64,000 nucleotides of DNA, taken from contig JAJSPD010000088.1 of the NCBI GenBank assembly GCA_021307315.1, positions 1 to 64,000 of the forward strand, in the 5' to 3' direction. Shown in pieces: positions 10,203 to 23,268 of the stretch. Position 1 is the stretch's first letter. Each line of letters begins with the position of its first letter. The position numbers and the translations under genes were made by a program. Below the pieces are notes generated by a model. It made no database searches, was not told the DNA's origin, and worked only from the letters and a program-made list of their open reading frames with translations. This stretch comes from Bisporella sp. PMI_857. Taxonomy: Eukaryota; Ascomycota; Leotiomycetes; Helotiales; Helotiaceae.

Positions 10203-13157
10203 TTACTGTTGTGAAGATTGGCCAAACTTAATTTGCCCGAATGGAGCACCCTCCGTAAAAAACTCGGTCATATCGCCAACCTCGCGAATCCTTGTCTCTC
10301 TTGGTGTATAAGGTCTGTGATAGACTAAATGTGGACAAAGAGAGTCTTCTATGTCCATACTTAAAGAATCTTCTGTGTCTCGGATACAGTCATAAGTCAG
10401 TACCCGAAATTCTGTGCTAACCATGAATTTGAATGAGTTTTCTGTTTTTGGCCAAACCTTGTTCAGATGGTGTGTGAAGCCTTTCAGTTCGTGTGCATCT
10501 TCTTTAATCATGCTTCTTTCCCAAATAAGTGCTACAAGCACTTGCACATGTTCATTTCCGTTAGGTTTGCGTATCTGAAGAATTATGCCACGGGGAGGAC
10601 CATTCGCTACATATAATCCAACGCTTTGTCCCACTGAAATTCCTTGCCATTGCTGAAGCATTTCAAGTTTATTCCAATCATACAGAGATTCGAATGGTGT
10701 GATACGGAGAGAAGATAGTCCCTGAGATTCCGGCGGAATGTGGAAGAGTGGATCGTCCGGAGGCAGTGATACTGATATATCCGAACCTGGGGGAGCTGTA
10801 AGTAATTTCTCACTCTAAAGTTAAATATGACTAACTCTCGAATGCTTCTTGCTCTACGGTAAAACGCCGAATCCTTCGCCTTTTCGGGGACGGGCCAAGA
10901 TGTTTACTCTTTCTTTTCTTCCGAACTCCACTCCGAAGCGTATTACCTGTTAGGATGGACGCTTGATCCTTTGGGATTCCACAAGATGAATTTTGGGTTT
11001 TCCAGCACGGTACCCCCTGACTTTCCGGATCCCATCCCTTTCCATCATAGTTCCGAGCCTCTGCGATCTTGAAACCACAATTGAAACCTTGATGATAGAC
11101 ACCATCTTCTAGGTAGATAATTTGGCCGGGATGTTGAATGAATTCAGAGTGCTCGATTCCGTGCTTGAGTAGAAAGCGTCGTGAAACGTAAATATTGCGA
11201 TGGCGGATAAACTGCTCGCAAAACTGTGATTCTCTTTCGCTTAAGCCAAGATCTCGCCGAACCGCATGTTCCAGCTTCGTCCGCTCCTTGCGAGGAATTG
11301 TTGTCCATACTGTTGGTGCACCACAGACATTATGATCCAAAGACTTGAGTCCATAGTCTTTTATGTGCAGCTGAAAAACCGTATCAAATCCTTGGCTGAT
11401 AAATGCCTGGCATTCATGAATGCCAGGTACCTGCCTTGAGATGTTATCAAGTGCTGAGCACTTCAATGGTGAAATTGCAGACTTCCGGAGGTAGCAGCGC
11501 CTCCGTTCTATCTCTTTTGAAACGTCTAGATTCATAATATAGCCCGCTGCTGTTCGCGTCCCACTGTAGACCTCCTGTTCAAATTGAGCCACCCAATCAT
11601 CCGAGTCACGGCTCTCAGGGGTCTCTATTTGTATTAGTGGAACAGGAATAGCAATTTGAGCCGATCTTGGAGTTAATTGAAATATATTACGGTCCACAAT
11701 AATATCGTGATATATTGCAGAGCCGGATATCTCGGGAGAGCGGCCTTGACTCTGTGTTCCGACCCCAGGCAGCTCGGGGACCGTTATTCGAAACACGTTT
11801 GTACCGTTGTCTCTTTGCGTGAGGCAGTCCAGATATCTCGAAAGGTCCTTCCATTCTTTTACATCGGGAAAAACGTCAACCACTTCCTTCTGGGCGGCTA
11901 GAGAAGGGGTGCCTGAGTCATTCATGTTCGATTCTGTGACATTTGTACCAGAGGTTGGGTGATCCCCTGAATGGCGATTGCGACGTAAAGCGGGAGGAGT
12001 ATAAAGGACGGGAGTGGTGGGCGGTTGATGGACAATGCTAGGTGTATTGGTCAACTCTTGAGGTACTCCTGCCCAGAGCTGTACCTTAGCTGGTGAGCAT
12101 ATTCGCCAGCTATTGTTGGATAACCTGAATTTAATGCCGATCATGGTGTTCATTACGATTGGTTGTCCCACTGATATTTGACACTCCTGCTCTGGTTTCT
12201 CTAACGTATGAACTTCTGGATCGAACAAGTCCCCGAGCCTCGGGTTGATAGCCTCAAATTTTCCTGGATATGCAAAAATCCTTGCGTTCAGCTCTGTCGC
12301 TATGTCTACCATCTCCTTCTGAAACGAAACATCTGTTTGATTTATGCCCACTATTGGCGAGATAACGGCGCTCAGTCGCACAAGGCATTTTGCGCGTAGA
12401 GCCGCAAGGCGCTCCAAATATATCGGTGGATTCTCCTCTACAGTTCGAATTCGAGTGTTCTGGATTATTACCTCCGCTTCTTGAAGCGAAAGGCCACCTA
12501 ATTTACTTGTCAGCAGGTTTCTGTGTTGTAAATTGCTCTAGACATACTGTCTATGAGACAACTTTGCAATACCGTAGCATCATCAAACACAGAATGCGAA
12601 TCAAAGACAAATTCACAGAACAAGGAGTTAATAACTCCGCGGATCCAGAGTTCCGGACTCAAATCTTGGATCTTTGAATCCACGACCTTGCTTCTGATGT
12701 TGCCTTCCAGAGAAACTCCAAGAGAACGGCGAATTACTTCAAGAACTGCAACATATTCTCCGCTCGGATCCGATGTTCCTTCTTCTCGAATAAAGGCATG
12801 TTGCAGAAAGGGTAGATTCTTCGGTACAGTCGCAGTGTACTTGATAATCAAGTCCTCGAAACCTTCGAGCGTCCGACGGAGCGCGCTGTCCGCCAGGTGC
12901 TCGTGGTTAACTTTAGACATGCTACCGGCAGAATTGCGAGGCTTGCCCCGTCGCAAGCATGAGTTACGGTCTCCGATAAATGCAGCGTTCTGTCCGGACC
13001 CGTCAAGAAATGTGGCCGTCGATTTCGAAGCAACCACCAGCCGTTGTGAGTGTATTTGAGGGGGTTTGTCAGGGGTATTGGGTACCGAATATATGTCGGG
13101 TCTCGGAGGGGCATCCCGAGATAGCATAGGCGTTGATGGAAGTTTAGAGGATGCCAT
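10203..13157 (-). CDS. KDM4/JARID-like JmjC protein with altered catalytic residues, about 954 aa
   Basis: Proposed exons 13157-12548, 12497-10836 and 10795-10203 sum to 2865 nt. Intron 1 is GTATGT...GCTGAC...AATTAG (50 nt). Intron 2 is only 40 nt (GTTAGT...TTACAG) but keeps phase. The N-terminal 500 residues are poorly conserved and proline/serine rich. A JmjC domain covers about residues 570-700: GFDTVFQLHIKDYGLKSL, GAPTVWTTIP, HPGQIIYL and VYHQGFNCGFKIAEARNY, close to the order in KDM4/JARID demethylases. The first iron motif, usually His-x-Glu or His-x-Asp, reads His581-Ile-Lys583. The 2-oxoglutarate lysine of 'EPKSWY' is replaced by Thr. Distal His672 is kept. The likely result is a non-enzymatic JmjC fold. 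A basic KRRRIRR stretch follows, then a C-terminal part of about 200 residues that could be BAH-like (VSTEFRVLTYDCI), a weak guess. Confidence 0.78.
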
Positions 13158-13479
13158 GCGCTTGTATGATGGAAACTCTAGAAGTGTTGTTGGACTGCAC
13201 TGAGGTGCCCTATCCCCGCCGGCACGAGCCCTGCGTCCCGAAATTGTGGCGTTGGCCAGCGTAGCTAATTGGCTGGTTTTGATTGGTCTTAAAAATTGCT
13301 GTCACGTGTGCCATTTCTTGAGCGAGCTGGTTCTTTCGTTTTGACTTCTGCTGTCGCGGGATGATCCCAGGAGAACGCTCAAGTGTGCCGTTGGCGGGGT
13401 GCCGCCTCCGCTTTAGGCTTTTCGCTCTTCTCTGTCTTCGTATCCTGCTGATACGTATCGCACTTTTGGGGCGGTCGCA
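13158..13479. other. Divergent intergenic region between JmjC gene and Helitron gene
   Basis: Short spacer between two start codons facing away from each other, so it probably holds both promoters. No specific element was recognised. Confidence 0.35.
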
Positions 13480-16400
13480 ATGTCTTCAGACCGGGTTTAC
13501 TGTTCAAGTTGTGCTGAGAAGTTACCACTATGCAGCTTCGCACAATGGCCGGATGGGAAGCGGAAGAAGACCTGTATTCATTGTTTAGTGTGTATATCTG
13601 TTCTCTCTATTTTTATGCTCTTATAATGAATTTTTGGCCCTAGGATAGGATGAAAAGATACCAGTATTCTGATGCAAGAAGGTCGAATAAGGAGCCTCCA
13701 AAGAATCCTTTCCGTCTTCGGCCAGCTACTCTTCTCTCTGGACAGGCGAGTCCGTTATTGCCACCTGCGGGTGGCCCATCTATGGTGTCTACGCCAGTCT
13801 CGCCAGAACCCCTATCGACGATAGTGCTGGACAAAAGGAGGCGCCGGCACGACGTGAATCCCCTCACGCTCTTGTCTCCAAAGATCAAGAGACAAAGGAC
13901 GACGGAACATGATACGGCACCGGAGGCTGTGAAGCTTGCAGTCTGTTTGCTGGAGGATGAATTCAAGCTTCGAGAGGCTGCCTCTGAAGCATTTCCTCCA
14001 AAGATTGCATCATCGCATATCCGAACTTCTGTGAGCAAATATGAAGATGAGATGTCGGCCGCGTCGTTGAGATCTGTGTGCTGTTCCTGCGGCAGGTTCG
14101 TCGCTGCGCCAGATATTTATAAGATTGATGGCCAGGCCGATTTCATCTTACCACCACAACGTACCCTCGATCGTTGTGGCCATCACGAAAACTCTTGGGA
14201 CTTCTGTGCGGCCTGTCACGGGGCAGTTAGTCGTGGCAACATTCCGAAGTTCTCCGCATCAAACCTTGTCAACGTTACGACATTTCAGGACTATCCGTCT
14301 GTCTTAGGAGATCTTACAGCAGTCGAAGAGTGTCTCATTGCGAAATGTCATCCTGTCGGCACTATCCTCAAATTACGGCCCGGAGGCCGTCCCTCTCCCT
14401 CCAACTATAATGCATTGCGAGGTCATATGATTGTCATTCCGCAGGATCCGGGACCGCTTCTTCAGATCCTCCCCAGTCCCGAGCTGAGGCTGGATAATCT
14501 AATTAAGGTATTCTGGCTGGGCAAACGAGCGCCGGCCGATGCAGAGCTGAAGCCGTTCTTGCAGGTTCGGAAGGATAAGGTCCTGGCGGCCTTGCAATAT
14601 CTGGTTCGGTATAGCCTTCTCTATCACGACCTCACCATCAACCATGCTTTGATGGGCGGCTGGAGTGAAGATTTTATCCCGCCCGAAATCCGTGACAACA
14701 TTATCTGTCTGGGAAGCTCGGACCACCACGAACGTGAGGGATACACAGTTAACCTCGAGACCGGCAATTATGAAAATGATCTTCATGCCGCGCAAGATGC
14801 GGATCTCGGTGTGGATGGCCACGAAGCGTTAATAAGCGGTTCTGTCTACACAGATGTCAATGGAGAACGCCAAGATCCCAATGCACGGATGATAGACACC
14901 TTACGAAAGGTGGTGGCTCGCGACCGATATGGCGCCGATGAAAGTGTACCGACTACAGAAGAGGTTATATATGAGCCTGGACATAGGCGGGGAGTCATGC
15001 CGACGATATCTTATGCAGTACGCGGGCAGTCCGCGCTGATGAACAATCGGGAACAGCCTTATTTCTTTACCGCTGCTTTCCCTACCCTCTTTCCAACTGG
15101 AACGGGGGGTCACCAAGACGAGAGGACAGTCCCGGTGGGCTCTGAATCACCATAGCAGAAGGCAAGCCACCATTGTCCACTGTTGTGAAGTGAACTCCAA
15201 GTCTAATCACCCTTGCAGATTCGCACGCCACAAGACCTTTATGTACCTTCTGTCAAACAATACGTGTATCTAGAGAGCAATTGAGTGAGGGAGGAGGATT
15301 CAAATATGATTCTGATTGTTCTGATTGTGTTGTTTCCTCTCGTCGCGCCTCCCCTCAGGAAGACGCGCGCTCTCCATCCTTTTCCTCGCTTGTGCGCTCG
15401 CGCCATGCTTGCGCCAAGCTCCCTAATATCTGACACCTTCTTTACGATGTATTACAACTCCGGAGTTCGTCTCTTGGAAATGCCCTACTCGTCAAACATC
15501 GGAACTGGAGGTCGGCCGAAGGCGACATAGCCTCTTTGACAATTGACCAGCTGGAGGATGCTGCAAAGGCTGTTGCTGACGGAGCAGTCATTGACGACCC
15601 TGTGATTCAACGGCTACAACGAAATATTGTGACCATTGGGATGCAAGTACCGGAGTCTTTCTCACAAAAGCTAAAGAGGCGGTCCGAAATCAAAGGCTTG
15701 ATCGTGCGAGATGGAATGCCTGATTTTTGGATAACGATTAACCCCTCTGACTTGAGGAACCCACTAGTCCTGCTGTTGGCCGGCGTTGAATATTCCGGAG
15801 ACGCCTTCCCGACTGCTAATGCAGCAATCCGCCAAGCGACAGCAACGTCGAATCCAGTTGCCGTTGCCCAGTTCTTCCATCACACCAGTAAAGCGATCTT
15901 TGATGGGCTTCTCGGCTCTAATACCGGACGAATTGGCATCCTGGAACAAGCCTCGAATCATTTTGCCATGGTTGAGACAAATGGTCGTGGAATGCTACAC
16001 CTTCACGCGCTAGTGTGGCTTACTGGCAATCTCGAATTCGGCACTTTGCGCGATCGAGTTCTGCTAGACAAGGCTTTTGCCTCTAGGATGATACGTTACC
16101 TAGAAAGTGTCATCGTGCATAGCATAGACCTAGATGTTGAAGGTGGCCCTAACGAACCGGCATTCATCCCACATTCCACTAGAACAGTGGAAACTGACGA
16201 CGAATTCCACTCTAGGCTGTCCGCTGACAGCAATGTTGTCGCCTGCAAGAAACAGGTCCATTCATCGAATCACAACGCTACCTGCTTCAAGTACAGTCAA
16301 AAAGGCCAGGGGTCGAAGACTTGCAGATTTGAGATGCCGCGAGAATTGCGTCCCAACTCCGAAGTCGACGAATTAGGCGTAATCCACCTTACTCGCAACC

Positions 16401-18690
16401 ACGGTTGGGTTAACCCGTGGAACCGAGCAATTGCTAGCTGTATCCGTTCCAATCAAGACATCTCGTGGATCCCTACTGTGGCAAAGACGTTGTGCCTTAT
16501 TTATTACGTCACGAATTATGCAACAAAAGATGATGTTTCTCCATACCAAATGTTAGTCAAGGCTGCATTATTAAAGCTGTCAATTGAGAAGGCAAAGGCC
16601 AGTTTGACACCAAATGCCAACGATCTGCGGATAAGGAAAAAGGATATGGACCAGTTTGCTCTTCGATGCTTCAACACTCTGTCTCACGACCGCGAGATCA
16701 GTGGTGTGCAGATAGCGAGCTCCTTGCTTCAGCTACCGACCTACTATACCAGGAACTACAATTTTGTCCAGGTAAATCTCTGGTGGCTCAGGCAATACGT
16801 GCGTGCTGTTATGGATCCGGCTCAATCGCCAGCTGACGACTCTACCCAGCTGATGGGTGATGAACAGTGTGCTTACCAACCAGGGGACAATGCTCATGTG
16901 AGCCGCTTCGACAACTATAAATGGCGTGGCCCGGATCTGGTCCATCTACCCTTCTTCGAGTACTGCATGTTGGTGCAGACTAAGAATGTCCGTGACGCGA
17001 TAGCGGCAGACTTGGAATTTGATCCAAGGCACCCGAAACACGGCATACAAGTGCAGCACCTGGTTCGCAAGAAGTCTCAAGTGGCAACTGTCACCTTCAG
17101 TGGCCAGCTTTCACAATTCCAAGCCGAGGAAGAGAGCGTTGCAGGAGGGCATCCAGTCACGACCGCAATGGAAAATGATCTCGCTGAAATGTTATTAGGG
17201 TTGTTTGTGCCGTGAAACCAATTGCCGGCCCTCTCCCGACAACACGTAGCTGACTATGAGACAACGCCGGATGCTTATGCCAAGATTTGGAGTATCGTGG
17301 AGCCAACACTGTCTCCGCATAACCGCAACTTCGCAAGCAACATTGAACTCTTGCGAAAGTCCAAGGAGGACAGTCGAATTGACGCCGCGCTCCGCAGAAC
17401 GATGAACACGTTTGAGGATGCTTTCGATCATGACGTTGATGATGAAGGAGCTGCCGATTTAGAGTTCGACGTTGAAGAGCCTTTGGATACGTTGAATGAA
17501 GACTTCGGCACCGAGACCTTAATAGCGGCGTACCATTCGGTTGCAATGTCCTGGCGTAAAGAAAGTCTTATTTCTGGGCAACGTATTCCTACCTTATTGG
17601 CCGGCACGACCCAGGCTCGGGGCCTGCAGTTACAAAACCTTCTCGCACTCGATATTTTTCGACTTAACACCTACGCTACTTCTGGTCTCAGATTCTTCCC
17701 TCCGGCTACACTGCAACGCTGGGAGTCACAGATTAAGGGTCTTATTAAGTCCGATGGGACTCAAGATGTAGGAGTCGAAGAACGCCTTGCGTATGAGATA
17801 GACGATTTCGATCTCGACAGAGGAGATGGCGTTTTACATCCTATTCTAACTTCACCAGAGAGCGCTCCGAATATAGCGGACCGACGGTCTCAAGTTGGCG
17901 ACTACCCTACTGGCTCGAGTATCACGTTGCTCGTCAATGAAGATGTTCCTCTCAACGAAAAGCAGGGACTTGTTGTAGAAAGAGTGCTTTCAGGCGCGTT
18001 AGCTTAGGCGACCCACGCCTACTATGCCTCCAAGCGGGACCAGAAACTCCTCTACGTTGGAGGGGAAGGCGGAGTTGGCAAGAGCCAAATCATTAAAGCC
18101 ATCGTTGCCGGCATGGATCTTATATGTCGCAAAAAGGAGGTCATTCTGATGGCACCGACAGGAGCAGCGGCGGATAACATCAGTGGCAACACATATCATA
18201 CAGCCCTTGGTATTAGCATCGCCAAAACGCAGAAGACCCTGCATTCTAGGATCTACTGGGTCGAGCGAGAGCGGCCACATTAACGGAAGAAGACCTAGCG
18301 TCATTGAACAGCAAGACAACAACGTCCCTCCTTGCACCGGAATTGGAAAACGCAACCACTGTTGTTAAGCTTAATGTTCTTCGTCACCATGTTAATCGCC
18401 TTCAAATGGAGCACTTTGCCTGGACCCGATCCCAGAGGATTTACGTCTTCCCAGCGCTGCACAACCGGGTCAGGACTACGGGTCCGTCCCGTCTCCGTGC
18501 AGAGGACTTGCTGCAACAAACTGACCAAGGCACCAGGATCCCCTTCTCGGGCCTTTTCTGTACACCCCGGAGATGCCAGCTATACTCCTAACCAACATCT
18601 GCACTGCCCTAGGACAGGTAAATGGTGCGCGTGGTATTGCCTCAGGTATCGTTGTTGATCCAACTGGCATGTCTTCCTACTGCTGATTCA
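13480..18690 (+). pseudogene. Decayed Helitron Rep/Pif1-helicase gene
   Basis: Rolling-circle transposon gene. A start at 13480 gives a Cys-rich N-terminus (YCSSCAEK...KTCIHCL), joined by an intron (13588-13643) to a frame that reaches 15155 and contains a DUF6570-like, Cys-rich region (CCSCGR, CAACHG) and the start of the Helitron N-terminal domain (FPTLFPTGTGG). After frameshifts and an insertion, a second frame runs 15536-18280. It has the HUH nuclease motif MLHLHALVW near 15990-16015 and the tyrosine motif YYVTNYATKDD near 16500-16530, interrupted by TGA at 17213-17215 and TAG at 18005-18007. A Pif1 helicase follows (GGEGGVGKS Walker A, APTGAAADNISG), then breaks near 18280; the Walker B part is missing. 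Helicase C-terminal remnants (LLQQTDQGT, NICTALGQVNGARGIASG) continue to about 18670 in shifted frames. It is not functional as read. Confidence 0.88.
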
Positions 18691-18953
18691 ACGTGACGCC
18701 TATTAGCGGAGTTCTTCGAGATGGATGATCTGTACATCTTATGCACAAAGCCTCCGGCGTGTGTATTACTGTAAAAGGCGAATTGAGTGTCGCTAATTTT
18801 TTAGTTAATTATTTTTAGCGGGATCCATTTCCTGACATTTGTGGCTGTGCACCTCGACCGCTTGTACTCCAAGGTACCACAGACCCCTAGCCAATTCTTG
18901 CCCATTCTACCCCAAGATTGCGCCGCAGTGCACAGTCTGATGACTTTAACCCC

Positions 18954-18984
18954 CATCTCTGCGAAGCGAAAATCCCGTAGTAAA
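18954..18984. repeat. Candidate Helitron 3'-end motif, also at 36055-36083
   Basis: CATCTCTGCGAAGCGAAAAT and CCGTAGTA here match CATCTCCGCGAGGCGAAAAT and CCTGTAGTA at 36055-36083. Short GC-rich hairpins of the GCGAAGCG type sit near Helitron 3' ends, and this copy lies about 280 bp beyond the helicase remnants. Terminal identity is inference. Confidence 0.4.
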
Positions 18985-19414
18985 GCTGATAACCTCGATA
19001 GAATCTACGGAAACTCCAACGAAAACCAGCAGTTCTCTTTTTGTAGTTATCCTACATTGTATCTAATATAGCCTGTAATATCCACATATTTTTCCTCCTT
19101 CGAAACTCTTATATTGATAGATTACAATGAAAATGGGATGTGGTTTCTGACTGTCCTCTAATCTAGATTACACATATTCTACAGGATAATATTGCGGTAT
19201 GCCTTGAAATTTTGGCGGAATTTGTAATAACTCTCTAAGTTAATCTTACGCCTTATAAGGCTGGGAGGTCGCCAGGCGAATGCTAGTAGATTGGAGTAGT
19301 GAGGCTACGCGCTCTGTCTTGATCTCCGTGAGTTCCGCTTCTGTTATCTTGTGCCCCTATTCTAAAACCATCAAAAGGAGCTCCTTAAAGCATTTAAAGT
19401 TTGAAACCCCTGCT

Positions 19415-20146
19415 TTAATGGCGTATAATCTTCGTGACTGTTCTGCGGAGCGGAGGAAGACGGTTTCTAACCACCTCGAGTGCCAAAAACTGATGCCCAG
19501 GAGCAGGGATGGGACGTCTAGAGGAAATCTGATTTTGGATGTAGTTAGCAAGCGCCTGGCGACCTTCACACTTAAATACATAGCTGATAGCGAAATAAGG
19601 ATTGAAGCCCTGGTGGCCCAGCCTGAGGTCTACAAAAGTAGCTGCGCACTGGGTGTTGTTATTTAATTCATGAAGCACCATCCCAAGTACTGTACATACC
19701 AACCGCAATCCACTGCGCGATATCTGTTCTGGCACTAACCGCCGCAATAGCCTACACAGCCTCATGTATTTGAGAGGCTTTCGGCCAGGCTGCTAGGCAC
19801 AGCAGTTATGAGTGGCAAAGGGTGAGTGAGATCTATATAATCGTGCTACTCACCGGGCGCCAAAATCCCAACTCTACGAGCCTTTCAAATATTTTACCTT
19901 CTCCTATCTGGTATCTTTTTTCGGCACCATCTCCTGGTTTGGCTCCGGAACATATATCAATGAACTCGGTACTTCATATAAACTTGCACCATATTGATAA
20001 CCGGCTTTAACGACTTCTTCATCTTGATCTGCGGAAGGCTGTCTTGCACAGCAATCCTGGTATAGGTATAGCCAGCTGAGACATGAACCGTTGAGGTCAT
20101 CACTCCACGTCAGCTTGACGTAAATCCTTCTATCCTGAGGGGTCAT
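19415..20146 (-). CDS. Uncertain hypothetical gene or gene remnant
   Basis: Two minus-strand open stretches (20146-19904 and 19765-19415) have protein-like composition, for example QCAATFVDLRLGHQGFNPYF. They could be exons of one gene, but I could not find a phase-consistent intron joining them and recognise no family. Confidence 0.25.
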
Positions 20147-20574
20147 AAGACCTGAGATCTGTCCAACGCTCTATTTTGAGGACCTTTCACATACACCTTA
20201 ACAGTTAATGGTGGGAAAGTAGCTGAGGCATTTTCTGTCTGGGAGTTGGGCACGGCAATTTGGATCGGCAGGCAGCAAGCTGGGAGGAGCCACTATATAA
20301 GCCTGGTCCTGCCCGAGCCTTGAGAGTCCGGGTCTTATTTATCTTTGCTCATTTCTCTGACCGCCACGACGAGGACTACCCGCCCATATTTCTCACTCTC
20401 GATCTGAAATTTTTCGAAAATTCCCTAACGGGCTTAATCCTACTGCCAGAATATCCCAAATTTAACGATAAAGCATCTTCCCTTTTGAATCTTCCCATCC
20501 CCTCACGACGCTTTCTCCTTTATCTCAAAGACACACTATCACGAGTCCCTGCATCACGGACATTATCCTCCGCC

Positions 20575-21612
20575 ATGACTCCTTCACAAGCCACAGAGAA
20601 AATTTCCGACACCCAAAATAGTGCCAAAACTACTAGTAAATCCGATCGTCAGACTAATAGAGGTATATATGAAAACTCACCGTCTTGATCCAGAAGTGTT
20701 TCCTAACGGTATGTAGTCGAAGAAGTATTCGTTACCGGCGAGCCCAAGTCGGACACTAGGATACTCTTCCGCACTAATTCGAAATCATACTTCGATGACT
20801 TGATACCGGAGCAATACAGACCAAAGCAAGACAGATCGAATTTGGATTGCGAATCTGCCAACCCCACGTTCACAATTGAATTACGTGACCGAGGTCATAT
20901 TGCCTATGGGATAAAATCAACACCGCAGGCTATTATCCTTGATGTTAACGTTCTTGAAAAGATATCTTGTATCTGGCGTATAGTTATACCAACACTGGCA
21001 GGATTTCCTGAATTGGTTATCTTGGTCAATCGCGCCCCTGCTGCATTGCTTCCAGCACTCGAGCAGATCATTCGGAACTGTGGTCATATGAGATACTATT
21101 CCCTTCATGATTCCCTTTACGATTATCTTGAGGAAGAACCTGACGATAATGACACTGATGACGAGATACTCGACAACCGTCCTCCTCCTCCTATCGTGTC
21201 TAGACTTGAAAACGATTATCTGAAACCAACAATAGGCATTTCTAGAGTTAAGCAATACCTAGACAGCGAAAAGAATGACACAGTGGAAGGTCCATGGCTT
21301 CCTCAAGAACGAAATAAGGCCATGATTCGGTTTCTTGCCGAAGTGATAAGATGGACGAATGCACCACACAATCCATACAATCCACGGAAATTTCAAAGGG
21401 AAGAAATGAAAGAGAATCTCCCACTGCTCAGTGATGAGTTGGAATGGTTCAAGGAACGAGAGCAGAAGAGAAAAAAGGAAGATAGACTACAGGAGGGGAG
21501 GGTAAGAACACTAAGGAAAAGAAATGGACGCGGATGGGAGGAAGAGAATGCGAAGGGAGAAAGAACGCAGCTGAGGGGGAAGCGAATACGGAGGGGAGTA
21601 ACAGAAGTCTGA
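20575..21612 (+). CDS. Hypothetical protein, about 327 aa, charged C-terminus
   Basis: Proposed exons 20575-20662 and 20717-21612 (984 nt). The intron is classic: GTATAT donor, TCCTAAC branch site, TATGTAG acceptor. The ATG at 20575 is the nearest in-frame start before the intron; an in-frame upstream ATG at 20260 would add 105 residues and cannot be excluded. The middle (about residues 60-180) looks folded, with hydrophobic strands such as AIILDVNVLEKI and ELVILVNRAPAALL, followed by an acidic linker (EEEPDDNDTDDE) and a strongly basic, probably disordered tail (KEREQKRKKEDR, GKRIRRG). No family recognised. It may be nuclear judging by the basic tail. Confidence 0.6.
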
Positions 21613-23268
21613 GGTCAATCAAATAGAACTATGAAAATACCATTGTAAAACGCCAAGTTTTACTGACTTACTAGATAGAGACAGTCGTTGATTCCGTACT
21701 GTGCAAGTAGTGACGGATTTACGCGTCGACCATAACGGTACTAATTGTTCCTGGCCGAGATTGTGGACTTCGGCTCTTTAATTCATCTGCAGATAGACAT
21801 CTAAAATTTTGACGGTACGACGATCCCGCTCTTCTTTTACACAGATAAGCGCGGCAGTGAATTGGCACCTTTACAGGTTCAGAACGAGTACACTGTTGCG
21901 ATTCTCTACGTACAGTGGCACCTATGTTTGATAAGCTAGGAATCCGTCATGAGAAGCCCGCGAATATCAAGGTAAACTTACTGTTGACTAGGCCTGAAGC
22001 ACATATGTCACATATCCTTTAGGGTTCAGGATCTAGGATTCAAAGGGATTCAAGTGAGTCACTCAGGGGCCTAAAAGGTCTAATAAAAGGCTCTTACTCT
22101 AGTGCTCTGTACTCATTAATTGTCCTTGCGTTTACAACTCAATAGTCAATATACACTGAGTTTCACCTTGATTCACGATTACGACCTGTGTATTCCTTGA
22201 CCCAGTCTAACTAAGACTTACTTATTTGAATTAACATCAAGATAATAACGGGTCGATCTTAATAACGCAACCTAATCATACACCCTATCTCGAGACAAAT
22301 CTACAATTTAACTTAAGCATCTCGGGTTTCTTCGATGCGGCCACCGCCGGTAAAGATCCCGAGGACGTGAAAGGGGATAGACAAGCCAAAACCTACCGAG
22401 TACCGTAACCGGACCCCGACACAAGTCGAGAGCGATAGGTGAAGGAATGCGTTACGGGTTGCGAATCAAGTTGTAATAGATCAGCTCCTAGAGTTAATTA
22501 AACACTATTCGGAAAGTACCCGAAAGTCGTCGCTGATCTCATAGTAAAGAATAGAGCGAAGCCAGGCATCGCTCTACAGTTTGTAAGCAACATTGAAAGG
22601 TTCCAGCGAGAGGAAGAGCCGTCTAAGGCATATGGGGATGTTTCTAGTCTCTAGTGGCATTTTATTATCTTATTAATATTTGTGTTTATTTAGGGTAACT
22701 TATGTAATTAGTATCTTTGCATAACGAAGTGATTCTCCGCTATGTGCAAATCAGCACCTACCCTATTAATACACTACTCAAGAAACATTTTATACGCCCT
22801 TATGATGAAATCCTCGTTTCTGTGCCATTTTTTGTTAATGAAATTCTTAAGCACTCTAAAGTACTCTTTAATATAGTTAAAGTCGGGCAAGTATGGCGAT
22901 AAGAATTCTAATACTACTCTAGTATCGTCACACATCTACCGGATTTTTACTGAACGATGCCAGGAAGCGTTGTATATAACAATGACGGATTTCGGCTCTA
23001 GGTACCTACCACGGTGGTTTAGTATCGTTATCTATTGATCCTTAGTACACTTGTCTTAACACAATACTATCTTGCGCGTATACTAGAAGAATGTGCTATC
23101 TTTTCCCGCGACTGAACTTTGTAACATAGACTAAAGAAGACCCATTTAGAGACTACCCCAACGCCTGTGTCCCGACCGATCAACCTCTCCGATATCCTTT
23201 TGCCAAACCTACGATAAAGGAAGTCCGCCATCTCGCATCAATACAGGTAAGGCTGTTCGATTAATTTA
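21613..23268. other. Intergenic, no gene supported
   Basis: Some 1.6 kb of mixed-composition sequence. A 61-codon frame at 22717-22902 is open but has no recognisable feature. Part of the right side may be the 5' region of the transposase that follows. Confidence 0.35.

Noticed and set aside
13640..14038. Minus-strand frame opposite the Helitron N-terminus
   Set aside because: Antisense shadow; the plus strand has the recognisable Helitron motifs.
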